Shown here one piece after another: positions 53,291 through 63,481 of a stretch of 64,000 nt of DNA (the stretch's first letter is position 1; each line of letters begins with the position of its first letter). Where the stretch lies: contig OY755174.1 of assembly GCA_963576735.1 (NCBI GenBank), positions 1,178,001-1,242,000 of the forward strand. Reading direction: 5' to 3'. The stretch is from Bedellia somnulentella (taxonomy: Eukaryota > Arthropoda > Insecta > Lepidoptera > Bedelliidae). Both the position numbers and the translations under genes were made by a program. The notes under the pieces were generated by a model. It did no database searches. It was not told the DNA's origin and was given only the letters and a program-made list of their open reading frames with translations.

Positions 53291-54898
53291 CTTCCCAAGG
53301 ACAATAAAAAAGAGTTGTGTCATTTCATTACACATACTATTCCAATTTAGTTGATGCTCCGAATTATACAATCAATAAAAACAAGAAGTTAAAATCATAT
53401 AGGTATGAGTTAATTTAATAAATATTGAAAAGTAGTGTAACATGAATAACAATGAAGTTTAGAAAAAAATATTAAATAAGAATTAATTTTGAACAAAAAG
53501 TGGCAAAAAGGATCAGGTCTGGTTGTATTGGTCGGGCTGTTACTGAGCACCCACTCCCAGCCGCTATCCCACTACTGCCCGATACGGAGACTTTTGGCTG
53601 CTGGGTTTCCCCCCTGGCCCGGTTCGCCTCTCCTTAGTAAACCTGCATTCCTCAGACTCCTCCGAGGAATCCATATTAATACCAGGCTTAGTGTGGACGT
53701 CTAGTCAACATGGGCCACTCAGCACCAGGACTCCCGACCTCAAACCATCCTCCGACCCCGACCTCCGAGCAGCCGGATTACAGAAGACGCCACGCTTCCA
53801 GTCGTTTAACATGGCGAAATAGCGGTATATATTCAACTCAAAAGACCAGGTTCAAATCCCAAAACATGATATCTCTTTTTTTTGTTCTAAAAATTATATT
53901 ATTTACAAATATCAAAACCAATTTTTTTTGAGTGCCACTAAATATAAAATAAAAATAAATAATAAATTTAATTAACTAGTGGCATCTATATTAAAAACTA
54001 CAAACTAACATATTTAGGTACAATACCAGTTAAGGTAAACCTTGCTTCAAATTGTCATAGTTTGCTTTAATTTTACAAGATGGCGCTGCTATAGAAAGCT
54101 GACTTCGTTTTTTTATAAAATAAACAGTGTCATCCTCATTCATCAAATATTATTATTTTTTATTTCATTATCATAATTATTAAATGAAAGCTACTCCCAT
54201 ATTTTTTATTCTTTGCTTCTGCTTAAATAGAGCTTCAAAATAAACACCATGCAAATAGCAACTAATTATTACTGTTTAATAAGTTTTGAATAAAATATTA
54301 TAATGAATTAAAAAAAGACAAAGTTAAATAAACGAGAAAACATTATACAATCAGATCATTCGTTATAGATAAATTAAATTGAACAATCCTATTTTAAAAA
54401 GATTAAATCGAATACACCAAAAACCTGTTTTTTTTCACATATGGAATTTTTGTACTCTTTTGAACTGTAGAGTAAAATAACACTGAATAACGTAAATACG
54501 GTCTTTCTTTCGGAAATATGGTAAAACTATGGCGTTTGAAAAAGTCTTTATTTAGTTGTAAATTGGACTTATACTTCACTATTAATTTCAAGATACTTAA
54601 ATGTAATTTTTGGCCATCAGTATTGGAGCAGTACCCTTCAGTGCTAATTTTAATACTATGGAAAAATTAGAAAAATTAAAAACTAAAATATAAATAAGTA
54701 TCTAATGATTGTTTCACCTGACTTCTATATCATGATAGTTTGAAATTCCTAAGTGACGAAAAAATATACAAAACCAAATATCTACTTTCATATTAGGTAC
54801 ATTACATAACGGTTATTATGCCTTAATTTAATATCCCGAAAGTTTTAATGTACATGATTTAAAAACCAACGACGATTGATCAAAGCATTGTAAGTTAA
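53291..54898. other. Intergenic DNA with one GC-rich block
   Basis: 53,505-53,820 is clearly GC-richer than its surroundings, opening with GGTTGTATTGGTCGGGCTGT. It is followed by a pol III B-box-like GGTTCAAATCC at 53,850 and a T-run at 53,874. No convincing A box, protein or second copy is found in this window. The rest is AT-rich with no feature. Confidence 0.35.
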
Positions 54899-54900
54899 AA

Positions 54901-55153
54901 CATACATACATACATACATATGCTCACGGCTATATTTCCCTAGAAGGGGTAGCCAGAGCTAAGGAATTATAAATTCCTCAGCCACTTTTGGAAGTTGAGT
55001 GGGGAAAAGATGGTAAAAATAAAGGTTTTTGGCGATGGGTCTCCAACCGCATCGCCCAAAAATCCAATAAAAAGCCCCAATACCCTTAGTCGCCTCTTAC
55101 GACACCCGTGGGTAGAAAGGGGTAGCGACATTCTAAGCCGGTACTACACGGCT
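54901..55153 (-). repeat. Family A SINE-like element, full length
   Basis: It runs from the reversed tail CATACATACATACATATGCT to the head complement AAGCCGGTACTACACGGC. It is very similar to the copies at 11,119 and 50,866 (same head subtype and the CCAATAAAAAGCCCC body variant), suggesting a young subfamily. Confidence 0.9.
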
Positions 55154-55885
55154 ATACACACAATAACTCTGTAATATTTTTACAGTACTGGAATGAAGAA
55201 GTGTCTTACTTGTGATTGTGTGGCATCTGTGATTTAAAAAAAAAACTACTTGAATTTTTGATATACATTTACAAAATTATAAATCCGTCCTTTTTTTAAA
55301 TTACTGAACTAGATCTGGAGCTTCTAAAAATGGGGCTCCACGAGTGAAGTGATACTATATACATACAAAACCAGATTAAAATATCAAACATTTCAAACAC
55401 TTTGTATTTAGTACATTAGATAACTTAGTATTTTGTTTGTCGTAACGTCGTAAGCAGGTGTTGTTTGTTAAAAAGTAATATGGTTTATGTATTTTGTTTT
55501 TTTTTTATTGCATTGAATTCAGATATCTATATATATTTACAAAAAATCGGTCGTCGGCGAGTACCCTTAACCAGTGTAGAGCTCTCCTTTCGGGGTCTAT
55601 GCATTTTTATACTTGAGCTGCTCGTGCCATTGCTAATTTTATATTGGCAAAATTAGTAAGTTTGTGTTAGTATAGGAGATTTTTTTTTCATTTACTCACT
55701 TTTATCAATTTCGTCGATAAAATAAGTTAAAAATTTGAGATTCTATTCCGGGCTAAATTTATATTTGAGAACTATATAAAATTAAATGCCTTTTTAGTTG
55801 AACTTTTCTTTACCTCATATTTTATTTTAATATCAGCTTTTATTATTTGACGTCCGAAATCTAAGAAATAAATGCCATTTATTGA
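55154..55885. other. Intergenic DNA with no recognised feature
   Basis: AT-rich. A short segment with ATCGGTCGTCGGCGAGTACC near 55,547 is GC-richer, but I see no gene or repeat end. Confidence 0.3.
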
Positions 55886-55887
55886 AG

Positions 55888-55993
55888 ATTGATGAATGTC
55901 AATGAAACCCGACAGGTTTGCCACGATCGCACAAAGAGACGATTGTAGTCTCTGCCTACCCCAATAGGCACTAATGACATGAGTATATGTAAT
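55888..55993 (+). mobile_element. 3' end of the partner LINE (5'-truncated)
   Basis: It keeps the DNA order of the LINE end: GACAGGTTTGCCACGATCGC, then AGTCTCTGCCTACCCCAATA, GGCACTAATGACATGAGTAT. It is diverged, with the TATG tail reduced. Confidence 0.65.
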
Positions 55994-55999
55994 TTATAC

Positions 56000-56085
56000 A
56001 TACATACATATACTCGAGGCTATAAATTCCTAAACGGGGAAGCCAGAGCTTTGAAATGAGAAATTCCTCAGCCACTTTTGTAATG
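56000..56085 (-). repeat. Family A element, 5'-truncated
   Basis: Only the tail and 3' third (ACATACATACATATACTCGA to CAGCCACTTTTG) are present. It sits tail-to-tail with the LINE end at 55,993. Confidence 0.75.
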
Positions 56086-57299
56086 TAATGTATGTACGTA
56101 TTATTTTCTCATTCCCAAAATCAACTTTTAATATCTTACTCTGAACCTCAGATAATATAATACTATACTACTCTGGGGCATCTTGAGCTATTTTCAGATT
56201 TACAGTCTCAGGTATAGGTAGGTATGTGTAAGGGGGATACCAATGAAACTAAATGAGACTTACCATCTTCATAATGATCACTGATAAGCAGCCATTGCTT
56301 GACATACGGCAACTAAAAAATACAGACAATTTTAAACATGACCTTTTAAACAGCTTTCCGAAACAAGCCATGGGTTCACCGATGGTCCACAGCGATGTAA
56401 TGGAAGCTGACCTAGTCTGACTTATCTGGTAAGTTAATGCTGACAAAGTACACTGGACCATACCTAAGAAGGTTATTGGTTTCAATGTTAAAAGTGGTGA
56501 GGATTTGGTTTCAAAAGAAGTAATCTTTATATACAAACCAATATACAACATGTAAGATATTTAAAAATTAATAAAATTTTCGCGAACTTTTTTAATTTGC
56601 AATAAACACTGTTTTTTTTTACAATGGCGTGCTTGATGTTGATTTAAAATACTTTTAACCGAATTCAAAACCAAGAAGAGTAAAATTAAAAGATAATATT
56701 ACTAAGTTTTAAAAGCAGCAAAGGCTTTACTGGTGGTGATGATATAAATAATGTTGTAATTTTCCATAACACATATTATGTTCTTGAATAGAAGAACAAT
56801 TGGGTTCTCATTATACCTAAATACATAATGCTGTATAAATGTATAGGTACTTTGAGGGTTTGAACAATCAATATATATTTGCTACATTTTACAAATGTTT
56901 TGTTTGATTTTCAGAACAATGAATTTACTAGAACTTGCTACTTTTACAATATAATACAAGGGAATAGGTTATTATTTTCCATAACACATACCAGATTGTA
57001 TACGAATACGATTCGATGTATTGTAAACGCATGGAATATTCCATAAGATTTGAAACAATACATTTATTTATTCGTCACATAATTTAACAATTAAATACCC
57101 CGAGATTTGATACAATTATTTTATTTGAAACTTTAACAATTAAATACAAGTCGAAAATATGACGTAAGGCGGTGTCAATACTAAGACAAAGCGATTCTAC
57201 AACCCTATCTATACACAATAAGAACCTATAGTAATATAAGTAATGATGGCGACGACCTAAGACAACTAGTTTCGCGAATTTCAATGTTAGAGGCAAGTA
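56086..57299. other. Intergenic DNA with no recognised feature
   Basis: Short open frames (for example 56,249-56,551 minus) lack any motif I can name. TTAACAATTAAATA occurs twice near 57,085-57,140. Confidence 0.3.
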
Positions 57300-57309
57300 G
57301 AGTTGTGGT

Positions 57310-57412
57310 ATAGCGACCCATCAGCCGTCAGTTAGTTCAGTCGAACGGAATTGGTCGTGAAGCGAGCGAGGCTCTGAAGTTAGTGCTGGGAACATCGGAA
57401 CATCGAAAATAA
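57310..57412 (+). promoter_or_regulatory. Candidate promoter and non-coding first exon of an unseen downstream gene
   Basis: An initiator-like TTCAGTCG at about 57,333-57,340 is followed by a GC-richer leader (GTCGTGAAGCGAGCGAGGCT) and a fair splice donor (AATAAG followed by GTATGG) near 57,413. The layout resembles exon 1B of ken. No ATG with a long frame is present, and the next exon is not seen in the window. Confidence 0.35.
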
Positions 57413-58106
57413 GGTATGGATGTACATGAATATTTATTTATTTATTATCGCATACTAATTCTTTTAGGACATACTAGTATTTGGGTTTGCTAATTGAGCT
57501 TAATTTTGAAAGTAAATAAGTATACAAATATTATTGCTAGTTTGGAAACTTTTGTATCGAAAACTTTTAAAATAAATAGATTTACCGAATTTACTAGTAT
57601 TAGTACAGTTTAACACTTTTTATTATTATTTACGTGAAGTTAATGTTATTACTTTGGAATTATAACAAATTAAAAAGGTCATAATATTAGTTATGCATTT
57701 TTAAAATATTGAAGTGGTCTCTGATTAGACAGGTAAAGCTTATAATTTAATAATAATTTATGTCTTTTAAAATATTTACAAGTTTAAGTAAGTGAATGGT
57801 AAAAACCTTGATAATAACTAGTTTTTAAATGTTAGTAGTGACATAATTTTAAAAAAAAAACTGTCTTGCTGTCTTTAACTAATGATTTAATCAGATATAA
57901 TCATCTATACTATAATAAAACAGTACCGGGGTCAAAAATTTATATTTAAAATATTTATATTTAAATCGATTAAATATGTAATACTACTAAAATTTTTTTT
58001 GTATTGGCTTTGTTGTTGTATATTTATTTATTTTATAGTTTTAGTTACGAAAACTCTGGTATTGATTTACAAACCTAATGGATGACATGATAATTAGAAA
58101 GAAAAC
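57413..58106. other. AT-rich DNA with no recognised feature
   Basis: No gene or clear repeat. It could be the start of the first intron of the candidate transcript. Confidence 0.3.
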
Positions 58107-58119
58107 GGAAACATTAGGA

Positions 58120-58361
58120 GAAAAGATGGTAAAATAAAGGTTGCAAATAATGGGTCTCCAACCTCATCAGCCAAAAATCCCTTAAAAGCTCCAATACCGT
58201 TAGTCGCCTCTTACGTACACCCACCTGAAGAAATGGGGTATTGCTACTCTAAGCCGACACTACACAGCAACTTAACGTTCCAAAAGTGGCTGAGGAATTT
58301 CTAACTCCTTAGTTCTGGCTACACAATCTACGGATTTATAGCCGTGAGTATATGTATGTAT
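58120..58361 (+). repeat. Family A element with a 5' inversion (twin-priming type)
   Basis: 58,120-58,272 is the head part in minus orientation (from GAAAAGATGGTAAAATAAAG to AAGCCGACACTACACAGC). 58,275-58,361 is the tail part in plus orientation (TTCCAAAAGTGGCTGAGGAA to the TATG tail). Together they make one element with its 5' half flipped. A single 13-bp duplication (GGAAACATTAGGA left, GGAAACATCAGGA right) encloses both halves. Confidence 0.88.
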
Positions 58362-58374
58362 GGAAACATCAGGA

Positions 58375-58942
58375 ATTATGACTGTTTTTGGTTTGATGAT
58401 TAAATCCTCCAGCTGTCATATGACTTAAATTTGGAACGTAGAGTTTTGAATGTGGTTAAAAACTTTTACCAAAAGAAAGGATCCGGGAGACCATATAATA
58501 TATCATAACGAAAAATTTAAATTTAAATACTTATCCGTTGCTTTGCAAAGAGTTTATAAAGGTTACCAGTAACTCTTAAGAAAAGTAACTCTTTTAACAT
58601 ATGTTTCAAATAAAACCTCATACGATTCTATACAAAACATTGCTATACGACCAAAAAGTACCTGTACTTGATGTTTATATTAGATTTCGTGTATTCACAG
58701 CAAGTTTTTCCTTAAACGAGGATATGAAGGCAATTATTATTTTATTCTCGGTCACATAACACAAAACACAATTGTAGTTCCGAATTGCTGATCAACTTTG
58801 CGCTAAATGTGTAGTAAAGGGTATATAACTAAAAATTTATATTTACGGTATCTTTTTGGTGTTTACTCCTTTTTTATGTTATAAGTACATTAACAACACA
58901 ACCAACTGTTATACCTACTATATTCCTAACTTTATCTAGCCA
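58375..58942. other. AT-rich DNA with no recognised feature
   Basis: No gene or repeat is supported. Confidence 0.3.
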
Positions 58943-58953
58943 TATATAATTAA

Positions 58954-59324
58954 ACCGTGATAGCCCAGTGGGTAGAACACTCGGTTATCGTGCAAACGAC
59001 TAGTGTTCAAATCCTGGGTCGGGCCTACACCAATTTGTCTTTTCTAAAGACATATGTGTGGTTAATTTATCATGGTTGTTAACGGTGAGGGAAAACATCA
59101 TGAGGAAACCAACATGGCTGAGTTGTACTTAGTCATGTGACAGTGTATTCGTACAAAACGGCGATAGGCCTGCCCCCTATCAAGTGAGTACACTGTCCAT
59201 GCAAAACGTGGGTACTCTGAACACCAGGTGACAAAGTCACGTGAGTTTGAGAAGTATTAGTACCTCTGCCAACCCCTTCGGGGATATTCGGCGTGAACGT
59301 TTATGCTTATTATGCTTATGCTTA
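58954..59324 (+). repeat. Family B tRNA-derived SINE, full-length reference copy
   Basis: The head has a perfect A box TAGCCCAGTGGG (58,961-58,972) and a B box GTTCAAATCC (59,005-59,014), so it is tRNA-derived and transcribed by RNA polymerase III. The body follows (TATGTGTGGTTAATTTATCA, CACGTGAGTTTGAGAAGTAT). The 3' module is CTGCCAACCCCTTCGGGGAT, then ATTCGGCGTGAACG and a TTATG-type tail. The 11-bp duplication TATATAATTAA flanks it (58,943-58,953 and 59,325-59,335). At 371 bp it is the best copy of this family here. Confidence 0.92.
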
Positions 59325-59335
59325 TATATAATTAA

Positions 59336-59940
59336 TACATACACTCACGCCATTAGTTTCCATTAGGGTATGCAGAGACTATTGATCGCCACTTCGCACG
59401 ATCCTGGCAAACCTCTCTAGCTTCGTTAACATCCATCGATCTTTTCATACATGCCCTTTTATTCTTCAGACTTCGGACGCCTGCCTTTTTGAGCATACTC
59501 TCAATTTGGTCCAAGTGTGTTCTCCGTGGTCGTCCTCTACTATCAACTCAACATTTACCTTCCACATTAGCTCTATGAACTCCTTTTACCAATTTTCTAT
59601 CATCCATCCTCTCTCTATGTGCCCAAACCGTCTCATCATTCCTTTTTCTATCTTTCTTACAATATCATCTTTTACACCACACTTTTCACGAATCATACTA
59701 TTTCTCACTCGATCATATAACCAAATTAAATATAAAATAACATTAACAAATTTTCTGAGGGACCTCATCCCTACTGCATTCACTCTACTCTCCTAATGCT
59801 TCTTCTGCCACACCCAACATTCGCTTCTATACATAAGCATAGGAATAAGAACAGCATCATGCATGGCAATTCCGGCATTTTCAGACATCGATTGACTAGT
59901 CAATATACTATTTATTGCTCCATTTACCGCATTACCCTTT
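59336..59940 (-). mobile_element. Partner LINE, degenerate C-terminal 600 bp
   Basis: On the minus strand, pieces of one polyprotein follow in order across frameshifts and stops: MSENAGIAMHDAVLIPMLMY, SECWVWQKKH, ESRVNAVGMRSLRKF, DRVRNSMIREKCGVKDDI, KIEKGMMRRFGHIER, KRQASEV and LERFARIVRSGDQ. The 3' end has TACACTCACGCCATTAG. The order matches the intact ORF at 63,482 and the C-terminus at 39,645, joining both into one LINE family. It directly abuts the SINE at 59,324 plus its target duplication. Confidence 0.85.
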
Positions 59941-61120
59941 CATATTAAATGCAGGTTTTCGAAATTAACATAATATAAATTAATCGGGATAAAACTTTTA
60001 GAAATATCTTTAAAATTATAATTATTAGACTGTTATTATTTGGGTTGAACAATGCGTACTAATAAAACATAATAAGGTTTCGGTAACGTGATAAAGTCAC
60101 GGGTTTTAATATTATTTTTATTTAACTTATAGCAACATGTTTTCGTTTCGCTACGTTACTCGAATTATTCTAAAGGGAAAAGCCATTTAAATAAAATAGC
60201 TGTAGAATCGTCGATTCGACAACTTTTTCACCCTTTTGTATGATTAAAACCCTGAATAAACTCTGTACATTTTTATCTACATATAACTGTAATATTTCAA
60301 TCGTATAAATCCATTTAAATAATACATGCCACTGCCAATTGAGAACCCTTATTTCATTAAAATCGCAAAGTAACTATGACCTATCAACTTTTGTATACAA
60401 TTTTTGTCAATGTAAATCGAATTTTCTTTATTCGGGCTGGATTTTGTCCATTACAATTGTTCACGCGTGAAAATCGCGTCTGGATAATTGTTCAAAGAGC
60501 CGGTAAATGAATCAGCAGTAATGAGGTTTGAACTGCGGCTACTGTGAGAGATAGAGAGGCCACGGTCAGTGTCATTGTCAATGGCATGTTGTGGATGCGA
60601 CTGACGAGGTTGTTATGCAACTTAACGTTACTGGTTTTCGCGTATTTCAATAGGAGAGACTGCATAAATGACTGCTGACTGCTGAGACTGCTGTTTACAT
60701 TAATGTGTGATTTCATTTAAATTGATTTTAATAACAAAATATAATAAATACCATGAAAATAAGTTGTTAAACAAGCTTTGATGACTTAATTTCCATAGAC
60801 ATGAAGTTTGTGTGTTGGTAGTTTAACCAAAACATAGAAATTATTAAACTGTACTCTTGGAGTAAATAAATTCAAAAGGTGCAATAACTACAGCTCATAT
60901 GTATAGCCAAAATTAGCGTTATCTCAGCAAAAGTTATCAGTTAGATGACTCAAAACATATAAATAAGTATGACCATAATACCATAATAGGGTACATATTG
61001 TATCGTCTACCTACATTTGGTAAAAAATTAGGTGTAAACCTCAAATGTAAACAAGACACCTCCTCCAAGCATATCCATGTTTATGTAGCAATTTTTGGCG
61101 TGGCTTTATTAAACAAGATT
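59941..61120. other. Intergenic DNA with no recognised feature
   Basis: AT-rich; short frames only (for example 60,492-60,716 minus). No gene or repeat supported. Confidence 0.3.
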
Positions 61121-61343
61121 TGTAGTGTGGGTTAGCATAGCACTAATTTATTTCTTCCCGCAGTGTCGTAAAAGTGAATCAAGGGTGCTAGAGGTGCTCT
61201 ATTCTAAGATGAAGGTTTTTTTTAAGTAATTGTTGAGCAATTATGCTGAAACCACCCATCCTTTACTTTAAATAATTTTTCCATTAATTTCTCTTGGTCA
61301 CCTCTTTCTGGGATCTTTACCTAAGAGTATAGAGGGAGGTATA
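61121..61343 (+). repeat. Old family A element
   Basis: The block order is kept (TTTGTAGTGTGGGTTAGCAT, TTTCTTCCCGCAGTGTCG, TTTTTCCATTAATTTC, CACCTCTTTCTGGGATC), but similarity is low and the tail is lost. Confidence 0.55.
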
Positions 61344-61719
61344 AATGCCTAAGTAAAAAAACATATTATAGTAGGTAAGTTAGTAGTTCGTTGATTTTTT
61401 ATTTACTTTATTTAAAAAACCAAGCAAAGCGGGGAATATTTACTAGTTAAATATTTTACCGTTGTTAATAACCGTCAAGCATTCTTCATTAGCTACAAAA
61501 CAAGTTCCGCAAATGATTAAGTTCATCAAACATACACATACGTGGTTTCAGAGAGCTCACATTTTCCTAGAACATTCGAGAAACAAACATATTTTTTGCA
61601 GATGAGTAATAGTAGCTGACCTTCAGTCATAGTAACTTATTAAATCAACATTAATATTATATAAATTTAGATTGTATCATTTTGTTAATGTTATTTACAT
61701 GCAGAAATATTCTCATGGA

Positions 61720-62400
61720 TATTCATTCCAAAAAGGGTCAGCCAGATCTATCACCGTTAGAAATTCGGTATGCAAAGTTTTTTTTTGGTATTTATTAAAT
61801 ATTTTTTTCGATAGCAAACACGAAAATAAAAGACTACTTTGAATATTTTTCATTTGAAATGAGTAATTGCAAAGTTATGATTTTTTAAAGATTGTTTAAC
61901 TTTTGTACTTAATGACGTCATCGATCGAAAATATCACGTAGCGACATGCAAATAAAGCGAAATGTTTAATAAAAATGTTGCTGATTGCAAATCATTTCAC
62001 GAATTTGTGATCTGAAATGAAATTATTAGGATATTATACCAAACAAACCTATGATTTTCGATATTTTATTAATAAACTGCAAAAACGATTGTCTTTGAAA
62101 CAATGCTGAAGGTCAAATACTGTTACAGTATTTTGTTAAAATCTTAGCTTTTTTTGATTTAATTTCAAGAAAATATGTTTTAAAAATATAATATCTCGAA
62201 ATGTTTTGTAACCAGCATCACTTTTGAAAAACTTTGCATACCGAATTATTAAGACACTTATCGAAGTTGCGTGGGGAAAAGTTTATAAAATAAAGGTTGT
62301 GTGTGATGGGTCTCCAAATGCATACCATACCAACCACTTTAAAAGACCCAATACCATATTTTAATTATGTCAAACTAGCGTTGGTTCGGTGGTATAGAAA
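61720..62400 (-). repeat. Old family A element interrupted by a MITE
   Basis: The 3' part is at about 61,720-61,765 (AAAGGGTCAGCCAGATCTAT, TTAGAAATT) and the 5' part at 62,244-62,360 (GAAGTTGCGTGGGGAAAAG, GTGATGGGTCTCCAAATGCA). The two halves join correctly when the MITE is removed. Confidence 0.7.
61766..62243. mobile_element. MITE with 17-bp terminal inverted repeats
   Basis: It starts CGGTATGCAAAGTTTTT and ends with the exact complement AAAAACTTTGCATACCG. It is flanked by AATT on both sides (61,762-61,765 and 62,244-62,247). It is 478 bp, AT-rich and has no ORF. The empty-site logic from the interrupted family A copy confirms the borders. Confidence 0.85.
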
Positions 62401-62639
62401 AGCTAGAGATTTTATAAAATTCTGAGTGCAAAATAGTATGTAAGAGTTTCTTAACAATTACTCACACGGCTCACACTGGGTGTTCATAATTGCACCCAAA
62501 AGTAATAATTTTAAAAATCATTTAGCAAGATAGTATAAAGATAATTTATACTAAAGGCTAAACATACATGACAACATACGATTGTTTTTAAACTGTATCC
62601 TGCAGGAAAATTATTATCCCAACATGGAGTAGGCACAGC

Positions 62640-62825
62640 TTGGATTGGAATCAACAATTCTTCAGTGCTATGGGGAGTTTAGTAAGGAATAAAAAATAAA
62701 GATCACTTTCGATGATTTCCAACCATGTCTCAAAAAATATATCTATGAAATCTTATTATCTAGTCGCCTCACGCGCCACCAGTTAGAAGAGTAACGTTTG
62801 TGCTATTCAAAATCGACGTGATGAC
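62640..62825 (-). repeat. Old family A fragment
   Basis: It has order and motifs of a minus-strand copy (GATTTCCAACCATGTCTCAA, TATCTAGTCGCCTCACGCG, GTGCTATTCAAAATCGACG) at low similarity. Confidence 0.5.
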
Positions 62826-63481
62826 GATTTGAAACACAAGTAACTGTCATTTATTACGACAAAATTATAAACTGCGATCGCTTAAATAAAATGCGAAGTA
62901 AAAATTGTATCGCCGTAGGGTTTGTGATATAATAAAATATGGCAAGATAAGTTGGAAATACATTTACCGCAGTCTTTCTCAGTCAGTTTTTATTATACAG
63001 ATATATGGACAAACTAATACAAAAATTACTTCTTAGAAGAACAGAATACACTGACCCATGTTAAAACCTAGCTCAATAAACCCTGCTGCAGTCCTCAACA
63101 AACCAGCTCCGTAGCAATGCACTTTAATAGCACATTTTACCGTAACAAATACCGTTCATTGGAAAATGCACAATTATTACTTGCTATACTAAAACCGCCC
63201 TTACTACTATCGTAATAAAAACAAACAAGACTTACGAACCTGACCTAGGGCAATACGAATGAGTTTAACTTAATGCGTATACTTACATTTGAAATACTTA
63301 TAATTTAAAGGATACGTGTTATTTTAGGTAATCAATGGAAATAAGCGACTGCCAATGCCCTGAAATCAGTTTTATGCTAATCAATGTTATAAATATGCTG
63401 GTTTAATTGGATCCTTGATCATTTGTACAACAGTAAATTATAGAAACAATCGTCATACTTTTCGAGTTTCTAAATTTATGA
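62826..63481. other. AT-rich DNA with no recognised feature
   Basis: No gene or named repeat is visible before the LINE ORF at 63,482. Confidence 0.3.

Noticed and set aside
11119..55153. CRISPR-like or satellite array, because the same sequence recurs many times
   Set aside because: Copies are dispersed, in both orientations, variably truncated and flanked by different target duplications; this is a retroposon family.
58954..59025. tRNA gene at the start of the family B copy
   Set aside because: The A and B boxes are good, but the arms do not fold into a cloverleaf and the sequence continues into the SINE body with a target duplication around the whole.
59506..59796. 96-codon plus-strand gene
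   Set aside because: It lies antisense to the degenerate LINE at 59,336-59,940.
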